The translations under genes were made by a program, and so were the position numbers. From the NCBI GenBank assembly GCA_964511535.1, contig CAZEFW010000169.1, positions 1 to 21,104 on the forward strand: DNA of 21,104 nt, written 5' to 3'. The notes under the pieces are model-generated. The model was not told the DNA's origin and did no database searches. It was given only the letters and a program-made list of their open reading frames with translations. This DNA comes from CAZCFB01 sp964511535 (GTDB lineage: Bacteria; Myxococcota_A; Polyangia; GCA-2747355; CAZCFB01). This document shows positions 1 to 6,825 of the stretch, piece by piece. Position 1 is the first letter of the stretch, and each line of letters begins with the position of its first letter.

Positions 1-579
1 GAGCACGCCGCCGGCGGTGTGCAGGGCCTCGTAGATGGTCACGTCGCAGCCGGCCTTGGCCAGGTCCGCGGCGCAGGTGATTCCGCCGGGGCCGGAGCCG
101 ACGATGGCCACCTTGCGCCCGTTGGGCGTGATCTCCACCTTCTCGGTCCAGCCTTCCCTGAGGCCCACGTCCCCCACGTACCGCTCCAGCCGGCCGATGG
201 CCACCGGCTCCAGCTTGTGGCCCACCACGCAGACATCCTCGCACTGAGTCTCCTGGGGGCAGACCCGCCCGCAGATGGCGGGCATCAGGTTGTCCTGCTT
301 GAGGATGTCGAAGGCCTTGCGGTTGTCCTTGTCCAGGATCGCCTGGATGAAGGCGGGGATGTTGATCTCCACCGGGCAGCCGAGGATGCAGGTCGGCTTC
401 TTGCACATGATGCAACGATCCGCCTCTGCGAAGGCCTGCTCATCGGTGTAGCCGAGGGCCACCTCGGTGAAGTTTTGTCGCCGATCCTCGGCCGGCTGCT
501 CCGGCATCGGGGTCTTGGTCTTGGCGATGGTCTTGATGCTCTTCTTTTTCTTTTTCGGTTTGGCGTCTTCGGAGGACAT
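1..579 (-). CDS. nfnB: NfnB/SudA-type large flavoprotein subunit (glutamate synthase small-chain-like), partial
   Basis: N-terminal 193 residues of an NADPH-dependent glutamate-synthase-beta-like flavoprotein; the C-terminus lies beyond the window start. Eight cysteines in two groups (C56, C59, C64, C68 and C103, C107, C113, C117) fit the two [4Fe-4S] clusters of this family. An FAD-binding motif GSGPGG at 161-166 begins the Rossmann fold. The start ATG at 579 lies 5 nt after the stop of the partner gene upstream, so the two are co-transcribed and probably coupled. Pairing with an NfnA-type subunit argues for NfnAB (electron bifurcation between NADH, NADPH and ferredoxin) or a sulfide dehydrogenase-type SudAB, rather than true glutamate synthase, because no large GltB subunit is visible. 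The N-terminus carries an unusual lysine-rich stretch (KPKKKKK, residues 7-13) before the cluster domain. Cytoplasmic. Family is secure; the exact physiological reaction is inferred. Confidence 0.85.
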   Translation of the reverse strand, partial: MSSEDAKPKKKKKSIKTIAKTKTPMPEQPAEDRRQNFTEVALGYTDEQAFAEADRCIMCKKPTCILGCPVEINIPAFIQAILDKDNRKAFDILKQDNLMPAICGRVCPQETQCEDVCVVGHKLEPVAIGRLERYVGDVGLREGWTEKVEITPNGRKVAIVGSGPGGITCAADLAKAGCDVTIYEALHTAGGVL

Positions 580-584
580 CTCTC

Positions 585-1433
585 TCACCTGGGCAGGTTG
601 CACTTGTGGCCAGCCTTGGACCAGCTGTCCATGGACTTAGCCTCTTCGCGGGCGAACCGGTCCGACCGCAGCATCATTTCTTCAAAGTCCACCGCGTGGC
701 CGTCGAACTCCGGGCCGTCCACGCAGGCGAACTTCATCTTCCCGTTGATGGTCACGCGGCAGCCGCCGCACATGCCGGTGCCGTCGACCATGACCGGGTT
801 TAGGCTCACCACCGTCGGGATCTCGCGCTCGCGGGTCACGTCGGCGCACGCCTTCATCATCACCACGGGGCCGATGGCCAGCACCTCGTCGACGTCCGGG
901 TTCTGGTCCAGCACGTCGCGCAGGGCGTCAGTGACGAAGCCCTTGCGGCCGAACGACCCGTCGTCGGTGGTGATCAGGGTCTCGTCGCTGAACTCATCGA
1001 ACCTGTCCTTCCAGAACATCAGGTCCTGGCTGCGGAACCCGATAATGGAGGTGGTGTGGGCGCCCAGCTGCTTGTAGTGGCGCAGCTGGGGGAACACCGG
1101 CGCGACGCCGAGGCCGCCGCCCACGCAGACCACCTTCTTCTTGTCGCCGAACTCGCGGGCATGCCCCAGCGGACCCACCAGGTCGTCCAGGGCGTCACCC
1201 TCCTCGAGCTCCATCAACATGAAGGTGGTCTTGCCCACCGCCTGGATCACCAGGGTGATGGTGCCCTTGTCGCGGTCGAAGTCCGCGATGGTCAGCGGGA
1301 TCCGCTCGCCCGAGTTGCCGTGACGCACGATGACGAAGTGGCCGGGCTGCGCTGCCTTGGCCACCTCCGGCGCTTCCAACTCCCACAGGTAGGTCACCGG
1401 GGAGAACTGTTCGCGTTTTAGGATTTGAAACAT
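585..1433 (-). CDS. nfnA: NfnA/SudB-type FAD/NAD-binding subunit (sulfide/dihydroorotate dehydrogenase-like)
   Basis: 282-residue ferredoxin-NADP+ reductase-fold protein. A flavin-binding RIPLTI motif (44-49) is followed by the nucleotide-binding segment GGGLGVAPVF (105-114). The C-terminal cluster site has D217, C222, C225 and C237 (MCGGC, then FACVDGP), matching the Asp/Cys3-ligated [2Fe-2S] centre of NfnA. Length is typical of the family. The start ATG at 1433 is preceded by AAGGAG with 10 nt spacing. It is the first gene of a two-gene operon with the large subunit, which starts 5 nt after this stop. In characterised systems NfnAB couples ferredoxin and NADH oxidation to NADP+ reduction; homologues are also annotated as sulfide dehydrogenase. 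Nothing here separates these roles. Confidence 0.85.
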   Translation of the reverse strand: MFQILKREQFSPVTYLWELEAPEVAKAAQPGHFVIVRHGNSGERIPLTIADFDRDKGTITLVIQAVGKTTFMLMELEEGDALDDLVGPLGHAREFGDKKKVVCVGGGLGVAPVFPQLRHYKQLGAHTTSIIGFRSQDLMFWKDRFDEFSDETLITTDDGSFGRKGFVTDALRDVLDQNPDVDEVLAIGPVVMMKACADVTREREIPTVVSLNPVMVDGTGMCGGCRVTINGKMKFACVDGPEFDGHAVDFEEMMLRSDRFAREEAKSMDSWSKAGHKCNLPR

Positions 1434-1467
1434 GCCGTGGTTACTCCTTGGATCTCTAGATTTGATG

Positions 1468-1497
1468 CTTATCCATCGGCAAATGCCGGTTCGTCAA
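1468..1497 (-). promoter_or_regulatory. Candidate sigma70-type promoter of nfnAB
   Basis: On the minus strand TTGACG (1497-1492) and GATAAG (1473-1468) are separated by 18 nt, upstream of the nfnA Shine-Dalgarno (AAGGAG, 1449-1444). Hexamer matches are 5/6 and 4/6. Prediction by eye only. Confidence 0.35.
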
Positions 1498-1663
1498 CAG
1501 GAGTTTGCCAATAATTTAAGGTTGCGTGGTCAGCGGCAAATGGGCCGACGAGGAGACGCCGATGTGGCTTGATCTTTCTCCCCGGCTTTGACAATCTCTG
1601 GCTGTTGCAGAGGCCCTGGCAGCGCTCAAGCCGCCGACGCTGATCTGTGCAGACCAGAACGAC

Positions 1664-1679
1664 AGGAGGTGTAGTCATA
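1664..1679 (+). promoter_or_regulatory. infC ribosome-binding site with non-canonical AUA start
   Basis: A full AGGAGGT (1664-1670) sits 7 nt (counting from GGAGG) before ATA at 1677-1679, in frame with the conserved IF3 N-terminus (PPFNRYSR...). An in-frame GTG at 1647 lies upstream of this Shine-Dalgarno and has none of its own. Non-AUG starts of the AUU/AUC/AUA class are a hallmark of infC and let IF3 repress its own translation by rejecting the start codon. Confidence 0.75.
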
Positions 1680-2336
1680 CCACCCTTCAACAGGTACTCT
1701 CGCCAGCCGCCGGTGCAAACCCACCGGGTTAACAAGGCGATCCAGGCGAAAGAGGTCAGGGTAATCGGGGACGATGGCAAGCAGCTCGGCATCATGCCGA
1801 CGCATATCGCCATCAGGATTGCGGAGGAGAAGGGGCTCGACCTCGTGGAGGTCAACCCCAAGGGGGCACCCCCTGTCTGCAAGATCATCGATCACGGCAA
1901 GTTCAAGTACGAGGAGGCGCGCAAGAAGCGCTCGGCGCGACGCAAGCAGAGCACTGTCACCGTCAAGGAGGTGAAGCTGCGGCCCAAGACCGACACCCAC
2001 GACCTGCAGGTCAAGTGTCGGTCTACCCAGCGCTTCCTGGCTGGCGGCGACAAGGCGAAGCTGGTCATCATCTTCCGCGGGCGCGAGATCGTGCACCCCG
2101 AGACGGGCAAGGCGGTGCTGCTCAAGGTGCTGCAGGAGCTGGCCGAGTATGCCGTCGTGGAGCAGATGCCCCAGATGGAGGGGCGCCGCATGACCATGAT
2201 CATCGCGCCCAAGCCCGGGGTGGAGATCCCGGTGCGCAAGAAGGGCGACCCAAAGGGCATCCCCGAGCCAGAGGAAGCGGAAGAGGGCGAGGGCGAAGCC
2301 GAAGGCGAGCCCGAGGACGAAACCACTCAGCCCTAG
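1677..2336 (+). CDS. infC: Translation initiation factor IF-3
   Basis: IF-3 binds the 30S subunit, prevents premature 50S joining and proofreads the start codon. The sequence has the family landmarks: HRVN near the start, GLDLVEV and PPVCKI in the N-domain, a basic helix-linker (EEARKKRSARRKQ), then VKEVKLRP, HDLQVK, FLAGGDKAK and IFRGRE in the C-domain. Read from ATA at 1677 it has 219 residues, against about 180 in E. coli. The excess is a C-terminal tail of roughly 35 residues rich in Glu and Gly, as also known from the myxobacterial IF3 (Dsg of Myxococcus xanthus). The start is chosen from the perfect Shine-Dalgarno; a GTG at 1647 is the longer alternative. The gene stands alone: the usual rpmI-rplT are absent, and a convergent gene ends 30 nt after its stop. 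Confidence 0.95.
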   Translation: MPPFNRYSRQPPVQTHRVNKAIQAKEVRVIGDDGKQLGIMPTHIAIRIAEEKGLDLVEVNPKGAPPVCKIIDHGKFKYEEARKKRSARRKQSTVTVKEVKLRPKTDTHDLQVKCRSTQRFLAGGDKAKLVIIFRGREIVHPETGKAVLLKVLQELAEYAVVEQMPQMEGRRMTMIIAPKPGVEIPVRKKGDPKGIPEPEEAEEGEGEAEGEPEDETTQP

Positions 2337-2366
2337 CTCCCCCCTCCCCCAACCACCTGCGCCGCC

Positions 2367-3728
2367 TTACCGCTCCAGGAACCTGGTGGCGGCCTGAGCG
2401 GCGCTCGCTCCAGAGCCGAACGCCGCCGCCACTGACGACGAGATTGGTCCGCCCAGCTCACCGGCCACGAAGACCCCTGGGGCGCCCGCCACAGACACCT
2501 CGCCCTCCCTCTTGACGAACCCCTGGCCGTCGAGCCATTGAGGCGGAAGCACCTCGCTGTTGGGGTGCCAGCCGATGCGCACCAGGGCCGCGTCCACGGA
2601 GATCTGCCGCTGCCCGACGTCCCGCTCCAGCAGCTGCACCTCCCGCAGGCGCCGCCCCCCCAGAAACGCCGTGACCTCGGTCTGGGGCAGCAGGGTGATG
2701 CCCTCGCGCCCCTGGACCTCCCGGGCGAACTGCCGCCGCGCGCTCGGGCGCTCGCCCCGATAGGCCAGCATCACCTCAGCCCCGGCGCGGCGCAGGATCA
2801 GGGCGTTCTCGCAGGCCGAGTCTCCGCCGCCCACCACCAGCACGCGGCGCCCGGCCTGCTCGGAAGCCCCGCGGGCCGCTGTATAGAGCAACCCCCGGCC
2901 GCGCAGCTCGCGCTCCCCCGGCACGCCGAGGGCGCGTCGCCGGCTGCCGGTGGCCAGGATGACGGTGCTGGCGAGCAGCCGGGAAGGCTCGTCCTGGCCG
3001 GCGGGCTCAATGGTGAGCTGCATGCCCTCTTCTTCGGCGACGATCCTGGTCAACCCGGCCCGGAGCCAGCGCCCGCCGTGGGCCACGAACTGCCGCTCCA
3101 GCAGCCGCACCAGGGAGGGCCCGTCCATGGCGTCCAGCCCGGGCAGGTCGGGCATGGCGCCGTGAACCATGTACAGCTGCCCGCCCAGCCGCGCGCGCGG
3201 CTCCAGCAGCAGCGCCGGGTGCCCCAGACGCCAGCACCACAGGGCCGCGCTGAACCCGGCCGCGCCGCCGCCCACCACCACCACCGCCTCCCGGGTGTCG
3301 GGCGCTGGCAGCGGCTCGGGGCGAGGCAGGTCGGCGCCGGCCCCTCGCGCCAGCTCCACCTCCACTCCCGCGGCCGAGGCGCGCTTGAGGCACCCGAGCT
3401 TGTGCAACCGCAACCGCACCCGCTCCACCCCGGCCAGGGTCAGCACCTCCCGGCCGCACTCGGTGGCGAGGGTCTCCACCAGGGGGTAGTGGCGTCGGTC
3501 CACCACGCGGCGCACGGAGCGGGCCACCGCCACGTAGTCCACCGTGTCCGCCAGCTGCTCTGTGCGGGCGGGCACGCCGAGGTCCCCCATCTCAACCTCC
3601 ACGTCCACCACGATGGGCTGCTCCGCCCCCCGCTCGCCTGGGTTCACGCCCACGCGGGCCGCCAGGCGCAGGTCGCTGACGAAGATGCGCGCCCGGCGCA
3701 GTGTTCCTTCCAGTCCGTGGATGCTCAT
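2367..3728 (-). CDS. Dihydroneopterin aldolase (FolB)-thioredoxin-reductase-like flavoprotein fusion
   Basis: A 453-residue two-domain protein. Residues about 13-127 are a FolB domain: E32 (in NPGERG), Y65 (in VDYVAVA), E85 (in YPLVE) and K110 (in LRLHKLG) align with the conserved residues of E. coli FolB, including the catalytic lysine, so aldolase/epimerase activity on dihydroneopterin in folate synthesis is plausible. Residues about 147-453 are a two-dinucleotide-domain FAD/NAD(P)H oxidoreductase of the thioredoxin reductase fold: FAD motif GGGAAG (153-158), NAD(P) motif GGGDSA (300-305), and a C-terminal GVFVAGELGG (418-427). The redox CxxC expected just before the NAD(P) motif is missing, so it is not an ordinary thioredoxin reductase; its electron acceptor is unknown. 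The start ATG at 3728 lies 2 nt after the TGA of the upstream gene and uses GGGGAG as Shine-Dalgarno, implying translational coupling. No other folate gene is in view. Confidence 0.85.
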   Translation of the reverse strand: MSIHGLEGTLRRARIFVSDLRLAARVGVNPGERGAEQPIVVDVEVEMGDLGVPARTEQLADTVDYVAVARSVRRVVDRRHYPLVETLATECGREVLTLAGVERVRLRLHKLGCLKRASAAGVEVELARGAGADLPRPEPLPAPDTREAVVVVGGGAAGFSAALWCWRLGHPALLLEPRARLGGQLYMVHGAMPDLPGLDAMDGPSLVRLLERQFVAHGGRWLRAGLTRIVAEEEGMQLTIEPAGQDEPSRLLASTVILATGSRRRALGVPGERELRGRGLLYTAARGASEQAGRRVLVVGGGDSACENALILRRAGAEVMLAYRGERPSARRQFAREVQGREGITLLPQTEVTAFLGGRRLREVQLLERDVGQRQISVDAALVRIGWHPNSEVLPPQWLDGQGFVKREGEVSVAGAPGVFVAGELGGPISSSVAAAFGSGASAAQAATRFLER

Positions 3729-3730
3729 GC

Positions 3731-6157
3731 TCACTCCCCGGTCATGGCCACACGAATCTCGCCGTGGGCGTCGTAGCTGAACTTCACGCGAAGGGGCTCG
3801 TCCCTGCGGCACCGCACCGGCCGCGCCAGCATGTGGACTGGCCTGCTCCAGTGCAGCCCGTGGCTGCTGGCCCGGGTGGAGAGGCTCACGTCAGGGCACA
3901 GGTGCAGCCCGAAGCTGAGCATGACCGCGTTGGCCTCCCCGTCCCGTACGGGCGTCAGGTCCACCTGGCGCCGGAACGACGGCTCCTTCATGCGGGCCAG
4001 GTCGATGTGGATCAGCGGGGTATGCTCGGACAGGGGCACGAAGCCGTCCTCCTCGCCCTCGTTCATCTCCCACACCAGGCTGCCCTGCCGGTGCTGTTCG
4101 TCCAGCCAGTCGGCCACCACGCCCAGCTCCACGTCGTAACCCTGTCCCAGCGCCGACAGCTGCCCCCGGACCATGTCGAACCGGTCCGAGCGGCCGAGCC
4201 TGGCCCCGATCTCGAGCGCCGCGGGGAGCAGGCGTGCGCCGGGCCGGAGCAGGCGCGAGCGGGCGTCGAGGGTGGTCTCCAGCAACCCCTCGTTCAGGAT
4301 CCGGTTGCCCACCAGCTCGGTGATCAGCAGGTCGCCCGGCTCGTCCAGGTTCACCAGATCGGCCCGCCCGCGCACCAGCTTGATCCGGTGCGCCACGCCG
4401 TTGGCCTGCGCCAGCTCCGCGGCGATCTTGATCACCGGGTAGCGCTCGATGGCTGTGACCCGGGCGCCGGCCATGGCTGCCCACACCGCCAGGATGCCGG
4501 TGCCTGTGCCCACCTCCACCACGTGGTCGCCCGGCCTGACGGCGCGCTGGATCGCGCGGCGGTACGCCTCGCTCCTGGTGCGGTCGGCGAGCATGCGGGT
4601 GTGATACTCGAACTCGTCGAGGCAGGTGAAGGCGAGCTCCTCCCGGCCTGCGCCGTTGCTCGAGCTGGCCGGCACGAGGAAGCCGAGAGAGGAGAGCTTG
4701 CCCATGGTGCGCATCAGATCCCGGCGCAGGGCGGCGCGGCGGCCCGGTTGCACCTCCTCGAGCATGGCGGCGCTCACCTCGCGGAAGGCTCGGGCCACGC
4801 CGAACTGGTCCAGCAGCCGGAGCGCATCGCTGCCCACGTGCGCGGTGCGGCCGGTGTCCTCGTCGGCGAGGATGCGGCCGCCGCCCCCCTGCCAGCGCAA
4901 GGTGAGGGCGGGGGAGCGGACATGGTGCGTCGCCTCCTCCTGAAGCGCCAGATCGAGGCCATGACGCTGGCGCAGATAGGCCACCAACTCCTGGCGCAGG
5001 GCCGCGCCCGGCCCCTGGACCAGCGGGTCGCGCCCGCGCAGGGCCAGGTGCTCGGCGAAGCCCTCCATCACCGTCAGCACCGGGACCCGCAGGCCGGACA
5101 GGATCCGCAGCAGCCCCGTGCCCGCCACCAGGTGGCGCACCCTGTTCCATGTGGCCGCGGTGCGGGTCAGGTTGGCCATCTCCGCCGCGTCCATGCGGCG
5201 GTGGGCCAGGACCTCGTAGGGCGGGGTCGGCGCCACGGTGAGCCCCGCCGCGCAGGCGCCTTCACGCAGGCGACACCCTGGAGGGGCCCGCAAGCATTCC
5301 AGGGTCACGTCGTCCAGGCCGGCTGCGAGGTACCCGTCCAGGGTCGCCGCCAGCCCCGGCAGATCCTGGTCGGGATCGCCGTAGGCCATCTCGCCCCGCA
5401 CCCCCACGCCGTCGAGGGTCAGGGTGGCCAGCGCCTCGCGCAGGCCGGGGGCGGGCCTGCCGGCCAGCTCCAGCTCCAGCTCCCGGACGCCCACGCGCGA
5501 CAGCTCCCGGCACAGCTCCGGGTCGAGGGCGCGCTGGGGCAAGGCGAGGGTCAGGCGCTCGCCGCAGCCGTCGGGCAAGCGGCGCAGCAGGTGACGCAGC
5601 CGCCCCCGGTGGTTGGTGATCCCATGGTCCCCCAGCCACACCTCGAGGCCGGCCGAGAGCAGCGCTTGGCACTGGCTGGCGGCCTCCGCCACCGTCAGTC
5701 GCTCGTCCCAGGCAGCCTCCACGGTCACTGGCTCTCCCCACCGGCGGCTCTGACGCCCCAGGGCCGCGATGGCGCCCGCGGGCAGGGGACGGGTCGCCGC
5801 GCCACCTCGAGGGTCTGACCCCACCCGCGTCACCCAGGGCTCGGCCTCGAGCTCTTCCCGTCGGGCCGCGGCCTCGGCGCCCCACAGGTGAACCTCCAGC
5901 TCGGGGCGCAGCATGTTCAGGCGCCGGGCGAGGGCGGCGACGGTGGCGGCGTTGTCATGGGTGAGGCGGGCGGCCACCGTCGCGGGCTCTCCCTCCAGCA
6001 CGCGCGCCAGCAGCGGCCCCACCTCCGGTCCGCCATGGCGGGGGGAGCTCTGGATAACCCGCACCACATGCGCCCTGGCTTGCTTCTCCAGGCGGGCTGC
6101 GAATGCCCATGGGGAGGTGGATGGACGACGCCCGATCCCGAGGAGGGTGATGAACAC
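3731..6157 (-). CDS. Degenerate B12/radical-SAM region fused to a PRMT-type methyltransferase
   Basis: 808 residues, three parts. (1) About 1-345 resembles B12-binding radical SAM proteins of the DUF4080 type: a Rossmann-like start (VFITLLGIG), a cobalamin-domain-like stretch at 58-115, and the family tail LRAPPGCRL (289-297) and TPPYEVL (311-317). The CxxxCxxC cluster motif expected near 147-155 is absent, so this half is probably not an active radical SAM enzyme. (2) About 413-497 looks like a small winged-helix or PqqD/RRE-like segment. (3) About 505-808 is a PRMT-like SAM methyltransferase: motif I VVEVGTGTG (546-554), acidic E571 after the next strand, a double-E loop with E614 and E623 nine residues apart as in PRMTs, and an LHW (768-770) where PRMTs have THW. 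The start is GTG 6157, which matches the expected domain start; a TTG at 6205 is the longer alternative. There is no Shine-Dalgarno, but TATTGT lies 6 nt upstream, suggesting a leaderless message. Divergent from the histone genes. Methyl acceptor unknown; protein arginine is the family expectation. Confidence 0.75.
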   Translation of the reverse strand: MFITLLGIGRRPSTSPWAFAARLEKQARAHVVRVIQSSPRHGGPEVGPLLARVLEGEPATVAARLTHDNAATVAALARRLNMLRPELEVHLWGAEAAARREELEAEPWVTRVGSDPRGGAATRPLPAGAIAALGRQSRRWGEPVTVEAAWDERLTVAEAASQCQALLSAGLEVWLGDHGITNHRGRLRHLLRRLPDGCGERLTLALPQRALDPELCRELSRVGVRELELELAGRPAPGLREALATLTLDGVGVRGEMAYGDPDQDLPGLAATLDGYLAAGLDDVTLECLRAPPGCRLREGACAAGLTVAPTPPYEVLAHRRMDAAEMANLTRTAATWNRVRHLVAGTGLLRILSGLRVPVLTVMEGFAEHLALRGRDPLVQGPGAALRQELVAYLRQRHGLDLALQEEATHHVRSPALTLRWQGGGGRILADEDTGRTAHVGSDALRLLDQFGVARAFREVSAAMLEEVQPGRRAALRRDLMRTMGKLSSLGFLVPASSSNGAGREELAFTCLDEFEYHTRMLADRTRSEAYRRAIQRAVRPGDHVVEVGTGTGILAVWAAMAGARVTAIERYPVIKIAAELAQANGVAHRIKLVRGRADLVNLDEPGDLLITELVGNRILNEGLLETTLDARSRLLRPGARLLPAALEIGARLGRSDRFDMVRGQLSALGQGYDVELGVVADWLDEQHRQGSLVWEMNEGEEDGFVPLSEHTPLIHIDLARMKEPSFRRQVDLTPVRDGEANAVMLSFGLHLCPDVSLSTRASSHGLHWSRPVHMLARPVRCRRDEPLRVKFSYDAHGEIRVAMTGE

Positions 6158-6163
6158 GGTCCG

Positions 6164-6169
6164 ACAATA
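6164..6169 (-). promoter_or_regulatory. -10-like element placing +1 at the GTG of the PRMT-like gene
   Basis: TATTGT on the minus strand ends 6 nt before the GTG at 6157, and no Shine-Dalgarno precedes that GTG. No good -35 hexamer was found 16-18 nt further upstream, so this is a weak call. Confidence 0.25.
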
Positions 6170-6249
6170 GCATGTTACCGGCCGGGCAGGGGCCAGGGCC
6201 GCCAACGTCAGAAACCGGTTTAAACAGCGCGATACGGTGCGAATTCAGC

Positions 6250-6277
6250 TTGCCGCAGTTTCTGTTCCATGTATATT
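6250..6277 (+). promoter_or_regulatory. Candidate promoter of the histone gene pair
   Basis: TTGCCG (6250-6255) and TATATT (6272-6277) with 16 nt spacing, in a locally AT-richer stretch 45 nt before the first histone start. It predicts a 5' leader of about 38 nt containing the Shine-Dalgarno AGGAG (6309-6313). Confidence 0.45.
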
Positions 6278-6322
6278 TCGTCGGTCTGACTATTCAAAAC
6301 CCCTTCACAGGAGAGTGTGACA

Positions 6323-6535
6323 ATGCCGAAGAAGAAGAAACCTGCTCCCCCCCCGATGGTGTTGGTTGGTAGCAAAGTGAAGGCCGCGCTGAAGGACCAA
6401 GACGTGAACGTGGGTGCTGGCACCCTCGAGGCCCTTAACGGTATGCTGCACTGGTACATTGGCCAGGCTGCCCTGCGCGCCAAGGCCAACGGCCGCAAGA
6501 CGGTTCGTCCCCACGACGTCGTCATTATGGATTGA
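6323..6535 (+). CDS. Small bacterial histone-fold protein, copy 1
   Basis: 70 residues: a short lysine/proline tail (MPKKKKPAPPP) followed by a single histone fold. Predicted helix 1 covers about VGSKVKAALK, helix 2 about TLEALNGMLHWYIGQAALRA, and loop 2 is GRKTVRPHDV, which closely matches the GRKT(I/V)xxxD signature of archaeal histones and the short bacterial histones such as Bd0055 of Bdellovibrio. Helix 3 is cut to a few residues (VVIMD), as reported for bacterial histones. Expected role: dimeric DNA-binding chromatin protein. ATG 6323 is chosen because AGGAG lies 9 nt upstream; a GTG at 6317 would add two residues and overlap the spacing. A second copy starts 4 nt after this stop. Family assignment is by motif; DNA binding is inferred. 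Confidence 0.8.
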   Translation: MPKKKKPAPPPMVLVGSKVKAALKDQDVNVGAGTLEALNGMLHWYIGQAALRAKANGRKTVRPHDVVIMD

Positions 6536-6539
6536 TCAC

Positions 6540-6767
6540 ATGGCCAAGCGTAAGAAGGCTCCACCGCCTCCCCCGCCCATGGTGCTGGTCGGCAGCAAGG
6601 TCAAGGCCGCGCTGAAGGATCAGGACGTGAACGTGGGAGCCGGTACCCTCGATGCCCTCAACGGCATGGTCCACTGGTATGTCGCTCAAGCAGCGCTCCG
6701 GGCCAAGGCGAACGGCCGCAAGACCGTGCGCCCCGCAGACGTGATCTGCATGGAGATGTACGAGTAA
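6540..6767 (+). CDS. Small bacterial histone-fold protein, copy 2
   Basis: 75 residues, a tandem paralogue of the preceding gene: 50 of 55 residues from MVLVG to the RPxDV motif are identical. The tail is longer and differs (MAKRKK followed by six prolines), and the C-terminus ends in ICMEMYE rather than VIMD. Synonymous positions have diverged much more than the protein, pointing to purifying selection on both copies rather than a fresh duplication. Translation starts 4 nt after the first stop with no clear Shine-Dalgarno, so it is probably coupled to copy 1. A hairpin terminator follows. The two could form homo- or heterodimers; this is inferred from histone biology. Confidence 0.8.
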   Translation: MAKRKKAPPPPPPMVLVGSKVKAALKDQDVNVGAGTLDALNGMVHWYVAQAALRAKANGRKTVRPADVICMEMYE

Positions 6768-6778
6768 TCCACGCACGC

Positions 6779-6807
6779 CGCGCCCCCCTTCTGGGGCGCG
6801 CGCTTTT
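6779..6807 (+). terminator. Rho-independent terminator of the histone pair
   Basis: An 8-bp GC stem (CGCGCCCC at 6779-6786 with GGGGCGCG at 6793-6800), a 6-nt loop, then CGC and TTTT. It lies 11 nt after the second histone stop and separates that unit from the GNAT gene. Confidence 0.7.
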
Positions 6808-6811
6808 CCTC

Positions 6812-6817
6812 TAGACT
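6812..6817 (+). promoter_or_regulatory. -10-like element just before the GNAT start
   Basis: TAGACT ends 8 nt before the ATG at 6826, which lacks a Shine-Dalgarno. The expected -35 position falls inside the terminator and is a poor match, so this is only suggestive of a leaderless transcript. Confidence 0.25.
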
Positions 6818-6825
6818 CACCCCTG

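Noticed and set aside
1..579. True glutamate synthase beta chain
   Set aside because: There is no large GltB subunit in view and the adjacent partner is of the NfnA/SudB type.
1588..1593. TTGACA as a -35 element for infC
   Set aside because: No acceptable -10 hexamer lies 16-18 nt downstream.
2367..3728. Ordinary thioredoxin reductase
   Set aside because: The CxxC redox pair before the NAD(P) motif is missing and a FolB domain is fused in front.
3701..5818. Long open frame on the plus strand (705 codons)
   Set aside because: It is the antisense shadow of the PRMT fusion gene, with His/Gln/Gly-rich composition and no recognisable domain; the minus-strand gene has clear motifs.
3731..6157. 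Active radical SAM methyltransferase
   Set aside because: No CxxxCxxC cluster motif is present in the expected region, so activity of that half is not supported.
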